A stretch of 64,000 bases of DNA from Blakeslea trispora (lineage: Eukaryota; Mucoromycota; Mucoromycetes; Mucorales; Choanephoraceae), in assembly GCA_025331445.1 (NCBI GenBank), contig JAIWNE010000028.1, positions 62,001 through 126,000 on the forward strand, read 5' to 3'. Each line of letters begins with the position of its first letter. Position 1 is the first letter of the stretch. The notes under the pieces are model-generated. The model was given only the letters and a program-made list of their open reading frames with translations, was not told where the DNA came from and ran no database searches. Below are positions 1-11,105 of the stretch, in pieces. The translations under genes were made by a program, and so were the position numbers.

Positions 1-1
1 A

Positions 2-82
2 TGGGCTGTTGTTCAAGCCACTGGTATCACTGTCAAACCTTCCCTTAAACAAGCAGGTGTGGTTTTCGACAGTCGAGCTTAA
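2..82 (+). CDS. C-terminal end of an unidentified protein (partial)
   Basis: Frame 2 is open from the window edge to a TAA at 80-82 and encodes about 26 residues ending in ITVKPSLKQAGVVFDSRA. The composition looks like real coding sequence and the next gene is convergent, ending 20 bp further on at 103. The exon start lies outside the window or cannot be placed. I do not recognise the family, so no function is assigned. Confidence 0.45.
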   Translation, partial: WAVVQATGITVKPSLKQAGVVFDSRA

Positions 83-102
83 TGTTTTTTTTTTATTTGT
101 GA

Positions 103-2109
103 TTACATTTTCCATTTAAAATCACCTCTCCTTTTCTCAGACTCTCTTATTTCAAACATAACCTGTACAGCAATAAATAAACAAACAAACGTTGTCAGCA
201 GAAAGAGATATCCATTGACTGAATGTGCAATGTCCAATAACATGGCTTTCATCCCATCCAAGCCAAGGCAGAATCCAACGAGATTGGCTATCATCATCAT
301 CAAGATATTGAATACACAGCCAATACCACATACAAATCGATAATACCAAGTATGACCATACTATTTGTTTGTTAAATAAAAGTAGAAACCTATTTTGTTT
401 TTTCCTTTACCTTTTCAAAAGAAAACAATCGACTACCAACCATCTCTGGCAAAAGAAACAGACAGATCAACCATCCCCAAGCCAGCAAACGAAGTTCGAT
501 ATCATGCCAAATGGCTACAAAGGTAAAGACAACCCATATACTGAATCCTAGATAGCTGGATCCACCTAAAGGGATATAGATATAGCGTACTGTCCATCGA
601 TTGAAACTACGATGCCAGCTCTTCCAGAACCGTTGAGCAGAAAAGTTATTGCTCATACATCGAATCATGTTCTCTTCAGGCCAGATACCATCCAAGAGTG
701 CCCATAGTCGAAAGAATCGCCAGGGAATCAACAACTTCATCCAGATGATCAGTAAATTAAAGTATCCAATCATGCTTAATTCAAATGGACTATCCTGATG
801 CCATGCCTGTGCCTTGGAGATGGCCACTACATAGAGTGAATGAAGGACTGCTTCCATGACAAACACGGTAGCCAAGAGACGCATGGCATATTGAATGAGG
901 TATTGTTTGGTGATACTTGAGCAAGGAAACTGTAGTTGAGACATGTGATTGTTGAAGGTGACAATAGGTCCACATAGATACAGAGGTGCATAAAAGATAT
1001 AGGAGAGAAAGGCAACATAGCTATAGATGGAAGGTCCAGAGGGTATATCAATGCGTTCTCGCATACTAGGCTCTTCCAATCCCACATAATGTCTTTGTGA
1101 TTTCAAGTACCAATAGGCATCCATATTATAGGACACTAATCGTAACATACTAAAGTTGAATAAGACATGCCATCGAGATAACAATCCAGTGTATTGATCC
1201 TTGGGATAACTAGATGAGTAATACACTGACCTATGGATGTATGTACACTTACCAAAGAAGCCAAACCGATCGATTCAAATGTATAGCCATGATACCGTTC
1301 ATTCAAGAACAAGATAGCCAAGTTAAATACCCAGGTCAGTAGAGGGTTTAGGGCACTATCACCGGTGCATTTGCCAATCCAATAGCTGATGGTCACAATC
1401 ACATAGATCTTGATGAATCCAGTACCGTGTAATCCAAGCAAGACAACGGTAGAACATGCCAGATTAAACCAGACCTGGGATGAGATTGTCTGGCTAGCAC
1501 ATTGACGGTAAAGGTATCGAGCACAAAGCCATAGACTGACTAATACCACTAAATGAGGCAGATGGTTACGGAATTGAGCATATTGCAGATCACTATTATC
1601 TACTTTTCGACCCCATAACCAACCCTCTGAAAGTAAGTTGCTATAGAGATAATAATTTGGATGAGCCTCTATAAAAAAAAAGGAGTATTCAACAAAAGAA
1701 GTTCAATGGATAGAAATACAAGGGCTTACGTTGACTTAGTTGAAAAGTGGCATATATCATATAGGGTACAACGATTGCTATGCACAGATAATAGAAATAA
1801 AACTCTAGGGCTTTGATTTCAGTGATAGTTTATTTTATTAGAAAAGAGTGTGGGGTTTTCACCTTTAGTTTTCCATCGTGGCAGGGTTTTATCTGATGTT
1901 TGAATGATGGATTCTGTAGGTAAACTGAGTACTTTTAACTCATGTTGATCTGTCATCACCCTTTCTCTTGTTGTTGAATAAAAAAAAAAAAAGAGAGAGA
2001 AAGAAAGAAGAAAAAAAGGAGGGGGGAGATCAAGCTTAAATTTTAAATTACCTGGTACCTGTGTAACCTTCTCTGACGGATTCCAGTCCATTGTTACTAT
2101 GCTTAACAT
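103..2109 (-). CDS. GUP1: GUP1-like MBOAT family membrane O-acyltransferase
   Basis: Six exons: complement of 103-360, 411-1199, 1253-1668, 1730-1810, 1863-1964 and 2052-2109, summing to 567 residues (561 if the second ATG at 2091 is used). Yeast Gup1 is about 560. Gup1 is an ER multispanning protein of the MBOAT family that remodels GPI-anchor lipids and was first described in glycerol uptake. The sequence shows the family signature RFWKSWHRSFNRW, then RYIYIPLGG, and FVAIWHDIELRLLAWGW with the presumed catalytic histidine. The N-terminal stretch GWLWGRKVDNSD and the C-terminal ANLVGFCLGLDG also match Gup1. The intron between exons ending at 1253 and 1199 was placed by phase: only the acceptor before GATCAA keeps frame. 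It is divergent from ATG4 across 431 bp. Confidence 0.93.
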
Positions 2110-2540
2110 TGCTTGTTATTCATAGTAACTTGCCTGAATATGTTACTATTCACCTATGTGTATTTTATAAAGTATGTGAGATTAATAAATAAACAAAAGA
2201 CAAAACAAAAAAACACATCTATCCATCCATACAACAACAACAGGCCATATCAACAATAAACAGCAAAGAAGGGTATCGTGCTTTTGATCTAATCAAGCCA
2301 TACTCAATACTTTGTTTGATTTTAGGGTCATATCTTACTCTAGTTAAAGTAGCCAATGATTGGCTCTCATTCTTATAAGCGTGAGAGAGAGTGTGTGTGT
2401 GTATATGTGTGAGCCAAAGTCATAATTTTTTTTTAAGAGTATTGCTGCATAATAGAATCAATTATTCTCTCTCTTTTTTTTTCTTTTTTTTTTCCTTCCT
2501 TCCTTCCTTCCATCACCTCATCTCTAAACAAAAGCACACT
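2110..2540. promoter_or_regulatory. Divergent GUP1/ATG4 promoter region
   Basis: This 431-bp gap separates two head-to-head genes and so must contain both promoters. It holds a palindrome with two back-to-back CCAAT boxes (2351-2365), a TATA-like CTTATAAG at about 2374, a GT-rich run near 2390 and a long pyrimidine tract (2465-2515) just upstream of the ATG4 start. No open frame with coding character is present. Confidence 0.6.
2351..2365. promoter_or_regulatory. Perfect palindrome of two CCAAT boxes
   Basis: AGCCAATGATTGGCT is a perfect 15-nt inverted repeat around a central G, giving one CCAAT box on each strand. CCAAT boxes are bound by the HAP/NF-Y complex in fungi. It lies 176 bp before the ATG4 start and 242 bp from the GUP1 start. 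A regulatory role is inferred from motif and position only. Confidence 0.45.
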
Positions 2541-4216
2541 ATGACCAACCATAAGGAGACAGACCAACAAGAGGACAAAGATAAACAGTTACCTCAACCA
2601 CAGAACAGCAACCACCTCAGTACTGCGCCTTTAAAAGATAAGCTCTTGACCAATTCCTCTTATTTGGCAGCAGAAATTCCTCTTAAATTAGGCCATTTTA
2701 TGTCCAACTTATGGACCTCTGGTTCCGAACTTTCAAGCTCATTTTTTGTTCAACAACAGCAACAACAAGAAGAAGAGTGCCTCATTTGGCTATTAGGTCG
2801 TCCTTATTATACAAAACCATTGGATCAGATGCAACAGGCTATATTAGAAGCACAAAAGGAAGAGATGTTTAGACCCCAAGAGACAGTAGAGATAGAGCAA
2901 CAGGATACGCATGCTGCATTACTTTGGCCGCCTGACTTTTATGAGGATTTTACTTCCCGACTCTGGATGACTTATCGTCACAACTATCCGCCTATTCGAC
3001 CTTCAAGTCACAAGACAGATATTGGCTGGGGATGTATGCTTCGAAGCGGACAGAGTTTGTTGGCCAATACACTCTTGACTCATTTTCTATCTAGAGGTAA
3101 ATGTGTGTATTTAAATAGATGCATGGAGTGATTTACCTTGACTATAGACTGGAGACGCCAGAGACAAGATCGAGTCACTCAAAAGCAATACAACAGAGTA
3201 AATTCGACCACTTGTATTATTTCTTTGTCTTATTCTTCTATTTAGATTGTACATTGGTTCTTGGATGAATTATCACCGAGAGCACCCTTTTCGATTCATC
3301 GGATTGCACTCTTGGGTAAACAATTAGGCAAGAATATTGGTGAATGGTTTGGACCGAGTACTATCAGTCAAGTGATACAGTAAGATATAACTGGAATATA
3401 GACAATGTTGAAACTTATCTAGTCTTTATAGAGCACTAGTATCTGATTTTCAACCTGCCAATCTGTCTGTCTATATTGCATCTGATGGTGTTGTCTATAA
3501 AGATGGTGTTCAGGATGTAGTGACCGGCAAGAGACCCAGAGGTGATTTCACCTATCTTACCAACAAGATGGCTCAAGAGGAACAAGATGAAATCACACAC
3601 CTTTACCATGCCAGCAGCTCACCCAATCCAACTCAGATGCATCAACCTCATTTCAAACCACTCTTGATCTTGATTCCCTTACGGTTAGGCATCGATTCAC
3701 TCCATAGCACCTATCATCCTGCTCTCAAGGCCTGCTTTGAATTGCCTTCGTTTGTAGGCATTGCGGGTGGTCGACCGAATTCATCGCTTTATTTTATAGG
3801 ACTTCAGGGAGATGATCTAATATACCTTGATCCCCATTTCTCAAGAGTAGCCTTGGAGACCAAGAGTCTGTTGGATTATACACCAGAAGATTTCAATACC
3901 TATCATTGTACCATACCACGTAAGATCAACATTGCCCATCTGGACCCTTCCATGATGTTGGGCTTCTATTGTCAGACACAGCATGATTTTGATGTATTAT
4001 GTCAACAGATAGACATGGTAAGCTAGATTCAGTATGTGAGACAATGTTTTATGATGATAACGCATGGATTAGATATCCCAAAAGTATACACCTATCTTTA
4101 CTATACAAGACAGTACACCTGAATATGATGAAGATGTTCGAAGTGAGAATGATTTTGGCATTGTGAGTGATGAAGAATGTCAAAAATCAGAGGATGAAGA
4201 TACTTTCTTGGATTAA
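2541..4216 (+). CDS. ATG4: Autophagy cysteine protease Atg4
   Basis: Five exons: 2541-3096, 3148-3197, 3246-3379, 3432-4017 and 4073-4216, for 489 residues. Atg4 is a C54-family cysteine protease that trims the C-terminus of Atg8 and later removes Atg8 from phosphatidylethanolamine during autophagosome formation. The catalytic Cys is about residue 165 in [15 protein letters not shown]. The Asp/His pair is in YLDPHFSR. Other family blocks are [24 protein letters not shown] and [18 protein letters not shown]. The start chosen is the first ATG after the T/C-rich leader; the frame is open upstream to 2391 but reads only as low-complexity sequence. A short Gln run (about 2752-2770) and an acidic tail are present. 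The neighbour downstream is NECAP in the same orientation. Confidence 0.95.
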
Positions 4217-4369
4217 TATGTTTTTTTTTTGTTGTCAAATTGAAAAATGAAACACCGCATCCAATTCTTTTCCTTTTTAGTATAATCACTGTGCTTTTCT
4301 CTCACTCTTTTTTTTTGTGTGTGTGTGTGCCTGTTTCTGCTTTTTTTCTTCTTCTTCTCTATATATAAA

Positions 4370-4445
4370 ATGGAAGAAGACTATGAGAGTGTACTGTTGA
4401 TTATTCGCGAGTGTTATGGTAACAAGAAAAAAAAAGAAAGAAAAA

Positions 4446-4477
<32 letters not shown>

Positions 4478-5326
4478 AAAGAGTGGGACAATATGATTCT
4501 CATCTTGAACAGTCTACAAGATTCCACCAAGAACAGCTGCCAGAGGTTACAGGTAAATACTAGGAAAACAAAAAAAAAGAAAGAGAGGAAGAAAGACTAA
4601 CAAATATGATTAGAGCTGCTGAATGGGGTGATTTAGCCACAGCCTATCTATGGAAAGGTCGTTTAAGAGTGGTGGCCAAGGGAAAGAAATGTGAAATTCG
4701 TATGGAAGATAATAGTACAGGTAAGAAATGTTATGGACAATAGGATGGTTTTCTTATTCGTTTGATAGGTGAAACATTTGCTGTATGTCCTTATGATCCT
4801 CAATCCAATTCTGTGGAAGCTGTGTTGGATTCGAGTCGTTATTTTGTACTAAAGGTTGAAAATGAAGGTAAAGTTAAGAAAAGGGAATGCTTTACATCTA
4901 ACTGATGAATTGTTTAGGTAGACATGCCTTTATTGGCATGGGCTTTCAAGAGCGATCGGATGCCTTTGATTTCAATGTGACATTACAGGATTTTGTCAAG
5001 TAAGGTAATTGAGGCATCCTAGATAACATAACTTATTTCTTTCCTCTAGGCAACTACGTGCCGAGAAGGATGCAGTTCAACGTGCTACTATGGCAGATAC
5101 AACACCTAAAAAGGATTACAGCCTAAAGGAAGGACAGACCATCAATATCACGATTGGTCAAGTTGGGGTAAATACATGAAAGAGAAAGAGTGAGGCATGT
5201 GTGATCTTTAATCGTTATCTTCTTTAACAATAGGCTAAAAGAACAAGACAGAAACCTACCACATCTTCCTCGGGCAATGGGGGTCTTGTTCCCTTATTGC
5301 CTCCTCCACCCTCTGCTTCACAGGTC

Positions 5327-5425
<99 letters not shown>

Positions 5426-5443
5426 AATATGCCATTTTTCTAA
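4370..5443 (+). CDS. NECAP-family endocytic adaptor (adaptin-ear-binding coat protein)
   Basis: Seven exons: 4370-4418, 4513-4552, 4614-4720, 4769-4867, 4918-4999, 5050-5167 and 5234-5443, for 234 residues. NECAP proteins carry a PH-like domain (PHear) that binds AP-2 and regulates clathrin-coated vesicle formation. The sequence follows the family throughout: [16 protein letters not shown], then [56 protein letters not shown] and [18 protein letters not shown]. The first intron contains a (GAAA)n microsatellite. The tail is odd: after a Pro-rich patch comes a perfect run of 32 CAA codons (5330-5425), then only NMPFF and stop. Animal NECAPs end in short WxxF-type adaptin-binding motifs; here MPFF lies at the very end. 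Confidence 0.92.
4433..4480. repeat. (GAAA)n microsatellite in NECAP intron 1
   Basis: An imperfect GAAA/AAAG tandem repeat fills the first half of intron 4419-4512. It is purine-only on the plus strand and has no coding role after splicing. Confidence 0.7.
5330..5425 (+). repeat. Perfect (CAA)32 tract coding polyglutamine
   Basis: Thirty-two uninterrupted CAA codons lie in frame in the last NECAP exon. The lack of any CAG interruption suggests a young, unstable microsatellite rather than a long-conserved Gln domain. Confidence 0.95.
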
Positions 5444-5842
5444 TAATAAAAAAAAAAGCTTCAATTTCAATCACATGGTTATCTTGGGTATCTTTTTTAC
5501 TTCAAGATTGCCTTTCTCTCTTTTTTGGGTATATTTTCCTTTGCTTGATAGGTGCAAAATTTAGTACCAAATCCTCTCCTCTTTTTACCAATGAAAAATG
5601 TGGATGATTTATAAAATCCGCCTTTATTTTTTATTTTCCTTTTTTTTTTTAATTTCTCTCTTTTTTTCTTTATAAAAAAAAACATATATAAAAAAAACCC
5701 AAAAAAAAAGCATTTTTATTTTTTTTTGTAAATAGTTTCAAGCATACTTAAAAAAAAAAAGAAAAAAAAAAAAGCCCAAAAAAAAACAACTTTTTAAATC
5801 TATAAAATAATAAAAAAAACACACACACACATTTCAAGAACA
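5444..5842. other. Low-complexity AT-rich spacer NECAP to BTG
   Basis: About 400 bp of A- and T-homopolymer runs, ending in an (AC)n run just before the BTG start. It presumably holds the NECAP 3' end and the BTG promoter. No coding or RNA gene is seen. Confidence 0.6.
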
Positions 5843-6472
5843 ATGCATATGGAAATAGCTCAAGCAGTAGATTTTCTAGGTAGATTATTACAATCGAAAC
5901 TAGACTCAGACATCATTGCACGCTATAAGAAAACACTCGGTGATTTACTTGCTATTCGATTCAAGGATCATTGGGACACACAACAACCTTCTAAAGGCAA
6001 TGGATATCGAGCATTGACTCATTTCAATGGTCAATTAGACCCTGTCTTAATTCAAGGTAAAAAAGAATGACTTGCTTATACCCAATAGCGCCTTTGAATA
6101 ACCTTTCTTTATCAAGCTGCCATACAAGCGCATATTGAAATAGATCGCATTGATGTTCATTTACCTCGTGATTTTGTACTTTGGATTGATCCATTCAGTG
6201 TTTCCTATCGAGTAGGCGACCATGGCAATATCATGACACTTTTTGAGGATCGCTCACGTGGTAGAGTGACCTTTAAGCTAGACCCTCATCCTGCATCACC
6301 TCAACACACCCATGCCATCCCATCTCCATCCAACTCGCCCATGCTTTCTTATGTTCAGCCTAGAACATCAACACCTATCCGTATTTCACCACCCAACAGT
6401 CCTGATTCTATTGTGTTGCTTAACAAGCACAACAAAAAGAAAGACAAGAAAGACCTTGTCTTGGCCAATTAA
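5843..6472 (+). CDS. BTG/Tob family anti-proliferative protein
   Basis: Two exons, 5843-6056 and 6117-6472, for 189 residues. BTG/Tob proteins bind the CCR4-NOT (Caf1) deadenylase and promote mRNA poly(A) shortening, which slows growth in animals. The N-terminal APRO domain covers about residues 1-115: an amphipathic start MHMEIAQAVDFLGRLL, then the Box A-like GNGYRALTHFNGQLDPVL and the Box B-like LPRDFVLWIDPFSVSYRVGD. The C-terminal 70 residues are Pro/Ser/Thr-rich and likely disordered, with several SP/TP sites. The single intron is phase 1 inside the domain. It is convergent with the small membrane protein gene downstream. Confidence 0.9.
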
Positions 6473-6566
6473 CTTATTGTACATTATTTTATTATTAAAA
6501 ACTACCTCTTCTCTGAAGATGATCGCGAGCTGATGTCCTTAAGCTTGTCATTGGATTCTTTTTTTT

Positions 6567-6854
6567 TTAAACTAATGTTAGTTTTTGTTTTTCTTTGTTG
6601 TTGTCTTTTATGATTACTTGAATAGATTCTTGTTGTGCCATCATCTCTAATGGCCAATAGATGATGTAGAAACTACCACAGAGTACAAGTACCATCCAAA
6701 GTGATGTCTATAGTAGATGAGTGTGTGTGTGTGTGTGTGTATGTGTGTTATAAGGTTATTATATTATTACTTCTTTTAATAAACTAAATATTTGATTGGA
6801 AGCACATAAATAGCCTAACCCAAACACACTGGCCCATTTTAGCATAGGCATCAT
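6567..6854 (-). CDS. Small two-helix membrane protein, Asterix-like at best
   Basis: Two exons, complement of 6567-6707 and 6771-6854, giving exactly 74 residues. Hydrophobic stretches sit at about residues 5-25 (LKWASVFGLGYLCASNQIF) and 31-48 (SLWMVLVLCGSFYIIYW), followed by a charged tail. The LKWA start of helix 1 and the spacing to a proline after helix 2 recall WDR83OS/Asterix of the ER PAT complex, but the usual N-terminal part is missing and I am not sure of this match. The gene starts only about 70 bp downstream of the SF3A3 stop on the same strand, so the two could share a transcript or overlap UTRs. A (GT)n run lies in the intron at 6721-6748. Confidence 0.6.
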
Positions 6855-6924
6855 ATTAAATAAAAAATTATAATAAAAAGAGAGAAAGAAAGAAAAAAAT
6901 AATAATAATTTATTATAATGGTGA

Positions 6925-8596
6925 TTAAAGAATACCTTGTCGTTTAAGGTCTTCATAGGTCTTTTTGTTGTACACATTGCCTTCTGCATCTTCAAACTCT
7001 TCTACTGTATCTGCCTTCATTTCTTCAGCAATACCTTCACGCTTTTGCTTTTCATATACTATATAACAATAAGTCAAGCTAAACATAGCCCTATCATCCA
7101 TCTTTACTTACAAGCATAAGCATCATCAATCTTGGTAATCTCATGGAATTGACGTGTGTTTGGAATACCCAGACAACGCATACCATGAGCATGTCGCCAC
7201 TCTTGGAAATGCTTATCAAATGCCTTTCTACCCATATAGACATAATTACCACAGATCTCACAGGGATATTCGACACCTAAACCATGTAGCTTATAGAGCC
7301 AATAAGGAATAGGCTTACCATCCCAGCCTAAAGGTAGCTTCAGAGGATTATAGATCTTTTCATCATCTTCATCTTCTGATTCCTGATCAATCAATTCCAC
7401 CTGTTCTTGCTCTTGTTCCAGCTAGATGAGGATCAGACTTGGGTTCGAAACCCTGTTTGTTTGTCACTTACTGTTCTTTCTTTATCTGTCAAGGCCTGCT
7501 TTCTCTCTACATTGGCCTTGGTCTCTTCTCGTACATCATTCAGAGCTTCAGCATAGGCCATCACTAGACGCTCATCCAAGGCAATTGTCTTTCGCTTGTC
7601 TTCTTTAATCTGACCCATCTCTTCCAACTTCTTTTGTGCTTTTAGATGCTTCTTGGCTGTCAAGTGTGCATCATAGACTGTCTGTTTAGTAAACTGCTTT
7701 TGACAGGCTACACAAAACAGATCCTGCTTGACTTCTTCTGTCCAACCCTTCACGTGACCCTGTTGCCAATCTATCTCAAATTGCTCTATTGCCTCTTGTG
7801 TGGTTGACTGAAGATCAAATAAGGGTTTAGCACGACGAAAGAATCCATGCAGATACTCCTTGAGTCTAGTCAGATAATCCCTGTATTCCTCTGTCGTCTT
7901 GATGGTCTTGGGATAATTCGTGTCAAATTGATCGAATTCAGCTAGATATTGAAGGTAATCCAACTTCTTGACACCTTTTAGATTGACATAGGTTGTGTGT
8001 AGTTCAATCAGATCCAAATAACGACCTGTACTCTCTTCACCTGAAAACATCTTTTCGAGTTCTAAAAAAGCGAGGGTGGTTAGGTTTTTTTGATAAGTGA
8101 CGAGATCATGACTTGCCTTCATAGTCTGTTTCCTCTTTCTTTTGAGCAAGATAGATAAATTCCAGTTCAGGTGGATCAACAGGCTCATTAGGGTATTTAC
8201 GATGATGTTCTTTCACTACCTTGAGTCGCTCATAAAACTCACTGAATTCTGATGTCGATAGAGCTTCCATTTCAGTTTGACGTAATCTAACCAAGGGCAT
8301 CAGTGCATACAGACGTGTTGTCTTTTTTTTTCGTCTTTCCTTACCCATCTTTATCTTGATAGAGTTCGGCAAGGTAAGCACTCTTTTCTGAAATACGAGT
8401 CAAAAAGGTATCAATCACATGTTCATTATGAAGACGTTCTCTATGCACTTTTGCATCTTGCATGTATTGATCCACAATAGCCTGTTCAAGACGCTCAATG
8501 TCTTCATGCGCACTATAAGGTAAAAGTCAGTCTTTTGTAACTATTTGTGTGTGTGTGTATGGATTACCTTCTTTGCTTTTCTAAAATAGTGTCCAT
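6925..8596 (-). CDS. PRP9: Splicing factor 3A subunit 3 (SF3a60/Prp9)
   Basis: Six exons: complement of 6925-7058, 7112-7421, 7472-8061, 8117-8286, 8345-8512 and 8568-8596, for 466 residues (human SF3A3 is 501). It is part of the SF3a complex of U2 snRNP, needed for branch-site recognition. Seen in order: N-terminal SF3a60-binding region with [19 protein letters not shown], the helical [25 protein letters not shown] block, a C2H2 finger [19 protein letters not shown], the signature [20 protein letters not shown], and the matrin-type finger [17 protein letters not shown] with [19 protein letters not shown]. The C-terminus [17 protein letters not shown] matches human closely. The intron 8062-8116 starts with GC (GAAG|GCAAGT); no GT donor keeps the frame. 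Confidence 0.96.
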
Positions 8597-8730
8597 CGTG
8601 TTTTCTTATTTCGAGAAAAAAAAAAATTATGAAAGAAAAAGACAGAATTCAGTCACTAGTTCACTTTTACTATTTCTTTTTTTTTTTTAAACATAATTTA
8701 CTACTACTATTTTTTTATTTGGGTGTTTGA

Positions 8731-11063
8731 ATGCAACCACTGGATAAAGTCAAAGGTAAGTTGGTCAATCATAAAATAAAAACACATGCTCATGTTGCTC
8801 AATAGAAGCCTTTGATGAACTTCATATTCATATGGATCAGGAACCTCTTTTACCCCAATGGAAAGACATTACTGAATTCCTAACTACAGCCACAGAAGGT
8901 ATTCAGTATCATACGATAGATTGAGAATAGACTTGCTTATTATTTCAAATAGAGATGGAAGTAGGCCAGTTGGTACGCTTGCCTTCATTCACCTTATTTG
9001 ATGCCATGAGTGCTATTGAGATGATGGATCCTCGTATGGACACAGGCATGGCCACTCCCAAAGTCACCTACGATATTCACCAATCCCTCTCTCCTCTTCA
9101 AGTACTCAGTATGATGGATAGTCTGTTGATACGTGAAATGGCTTGGATCTCGGGCCATTCACTATCTCAGACAGTCTATACCTGTATCTATTTTCATCAT
9201 ATTCAACAGTTGGATGCACTTCCGATGCCTACCTTGACTTCATCCAATCAAGAGATGATCATGGGTATCTTACGAGCCTATCTGTTGGCTACTGTCAAAT
9301 GTTGTCATCTTGTCTGGCTAGAGATGACACAGGGCAATATCTATGAAGTAAGCTTCTCTTATTATCTCTCGTTGTTTACAGCCCTATGGGATCAGACTGA
9401 TGTCGATAATTAGGAAGAGGATTTTACGACCAATTTGTTTGGTTTATCATTGGACCTTCAAAAGACAGATGTTGTCATTTTGAATGATCTGGATGCAGCT
9501 ATTATGCTATTGAATCACATGATCAACACATCACCTACAGACACACTCCTTGTCAGTCTATTGAACAGAGTCACCATGCGAAAATCATTCATGCTCTCCC
9601 TTATCTATCTCTCTCAACAAGAGGGATCTCATCTAACTCAAGCCAAACGGGAATTAGATCGTCTGTTGAGTCTGTTGGCACAAGCAGATTTCAGTGAATT
9701 TGAAGACGTATCGGATGCCTTTGATCCCAACATCAGCTATAAACTCACCACACAAACCCCTCCTCGTCCTGTTCAACTGCCCGATAGAGAGACATCCTAT
9801 AGAGAATATGGTCTATTGGTCAAACGATTAAGGTCTATCTGTCATCTACCTGATTATCCTTCTGTGACTTCATTGATGGTAAAATACAATAGAGATCTAA
9901 GGAAGAAACTGACTTGTTTTCTTTACTATAGCATTATTTCATCTATTTTGCAGCACAAGTACCTTACCCTGATGCCTTTAGTCGATCTAAATTAAACGTA
10001 AATGAGACAAAGAGAGAACTTGGAGACAAGATAATTAACTCTTTCAATAGACCTTGTTTTTCCATCAACAACGTATCTTTGGTAAGACACCTGTTGCTCA
10101 ATTTATGCTTCAGTCTATTCAGGAAATAGTGCAACCCCCTGCTTACTGGCTTACACATGCCCATGCGACACATATCAATCAGGCTGAACTGTTGAATGCC
10201 CATGATACCCTCAAGGGCTTTTTAGAGCGTATCAGCATGGTCTTTGTAGAATACTTCAAGGTCAACTGTCATAATCGATCTCGGCAGAGACGCATGTTAC
10301 CCAAAGTCATTGCAGAATGGGAAATACTTCAGGAAGAGGCCTCTCAGGTAGACCAAGTGTTTCATCAGTTGGATGGATCAGATCAGACACCTTATTACTT
10401 TTCTTCATGGGCTTACCATCTCAAGATGTTGATGATGGAAAGGTGTTGTTGTTGGGATTTGAACTCGAGTTGTATGGTACACATGAGTATATCATGATCT
10501 ATTGGTACACTCAAAATGTACTCTACAGTCATGCCTATCTCTTGGAACGCATCAGTACCTATGTCGTGCCTTCCAAACAAAAGGATCCCTTGGGCTATCT
10601 AAGGACACAACAACTCTGGGTGCATGCCAAAAAGACACTATCGGAGGCCATCCTGAAGACACTCCTGATAGCTCAATCCAATCATCAGTGGAAAACAGAG
10701 ATCACCTTTGATGATGAAGCCACACGCTATCAACAACGCTTCAAATCATTCTCTTGCTTGGCTTCACCTGCTCATCCTAGCTATTCTCAGTTTAGAGAGA
10801 GTATCAAGCTTGAAGTGGATCAAGACCAGATGTTGACCATCATCCGTTCAGACCTGAAAGAGACCAAGAAGACCCTAGACCTCTTGCTTGCTCAAGACCC
10901 TCTAGAGACCCAGATGACCATGTGTGCTGATGCTTTTCGAGAGGATCTGAAGAATACGTTACGCGTCATTGTAGCCAATCAGATTGGCCTTAATCGCGTA
11001 CTCTCATTAGACACGATCCATACAGCCTTTAAATACCACCCATGGTTTACCCACTTAACCTAA
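8731..11063 (+). CDS. MAK10: NatC N-terminal acetyltransferase auxiliary subunit NAA35/Mak10, with an apparent frameshift
   Basis: Exons 8731-8755, 8806-8898, 8953-9347, 9414-9878, 9932-9997 and 10051-11063. NatC acetylates N-termini starting Met-hydrophobic; Mak10/NAA35 is its large scaffold and ribosome-anchoring subunit. The family hallmark FDAMSAIEMMDPRMDTGM is in exon 3, with PYPDAFSRSKL and RIFGKTPVAQFMLQ later. In the last exon the reading frame breaks near 10437-10443: upstream SSWAYHLKMLMME and downstream VLLLGFELELYGTHEY both match Mak10 but lie in different frames, and one base appears missing (an AAG codon would restore KVLLLGFELELY). No plausible intron explains it. The intact protein would be about 685 residues. 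It may be an assembly error or a recently broken gene. Confidence 0.88.
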
Positions 11064-11105
11064 TTCTATATATATGTATATATATGAAAATAAAGTATAC
11101 GTTTA

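Noticed and set aside
5277..5564. Poly-Asn reading of the (CAA)n tract
   Set aside because: This is the wrong frame of the NECAP polyglutamine exon.
7437..7455. GGGTTCGAAACCC, resembling a tRNA T-loop
   Set aside because: It lies in an SF3A3 intron and no acceptor stem, D arm or anticodon arm can be folded around it.
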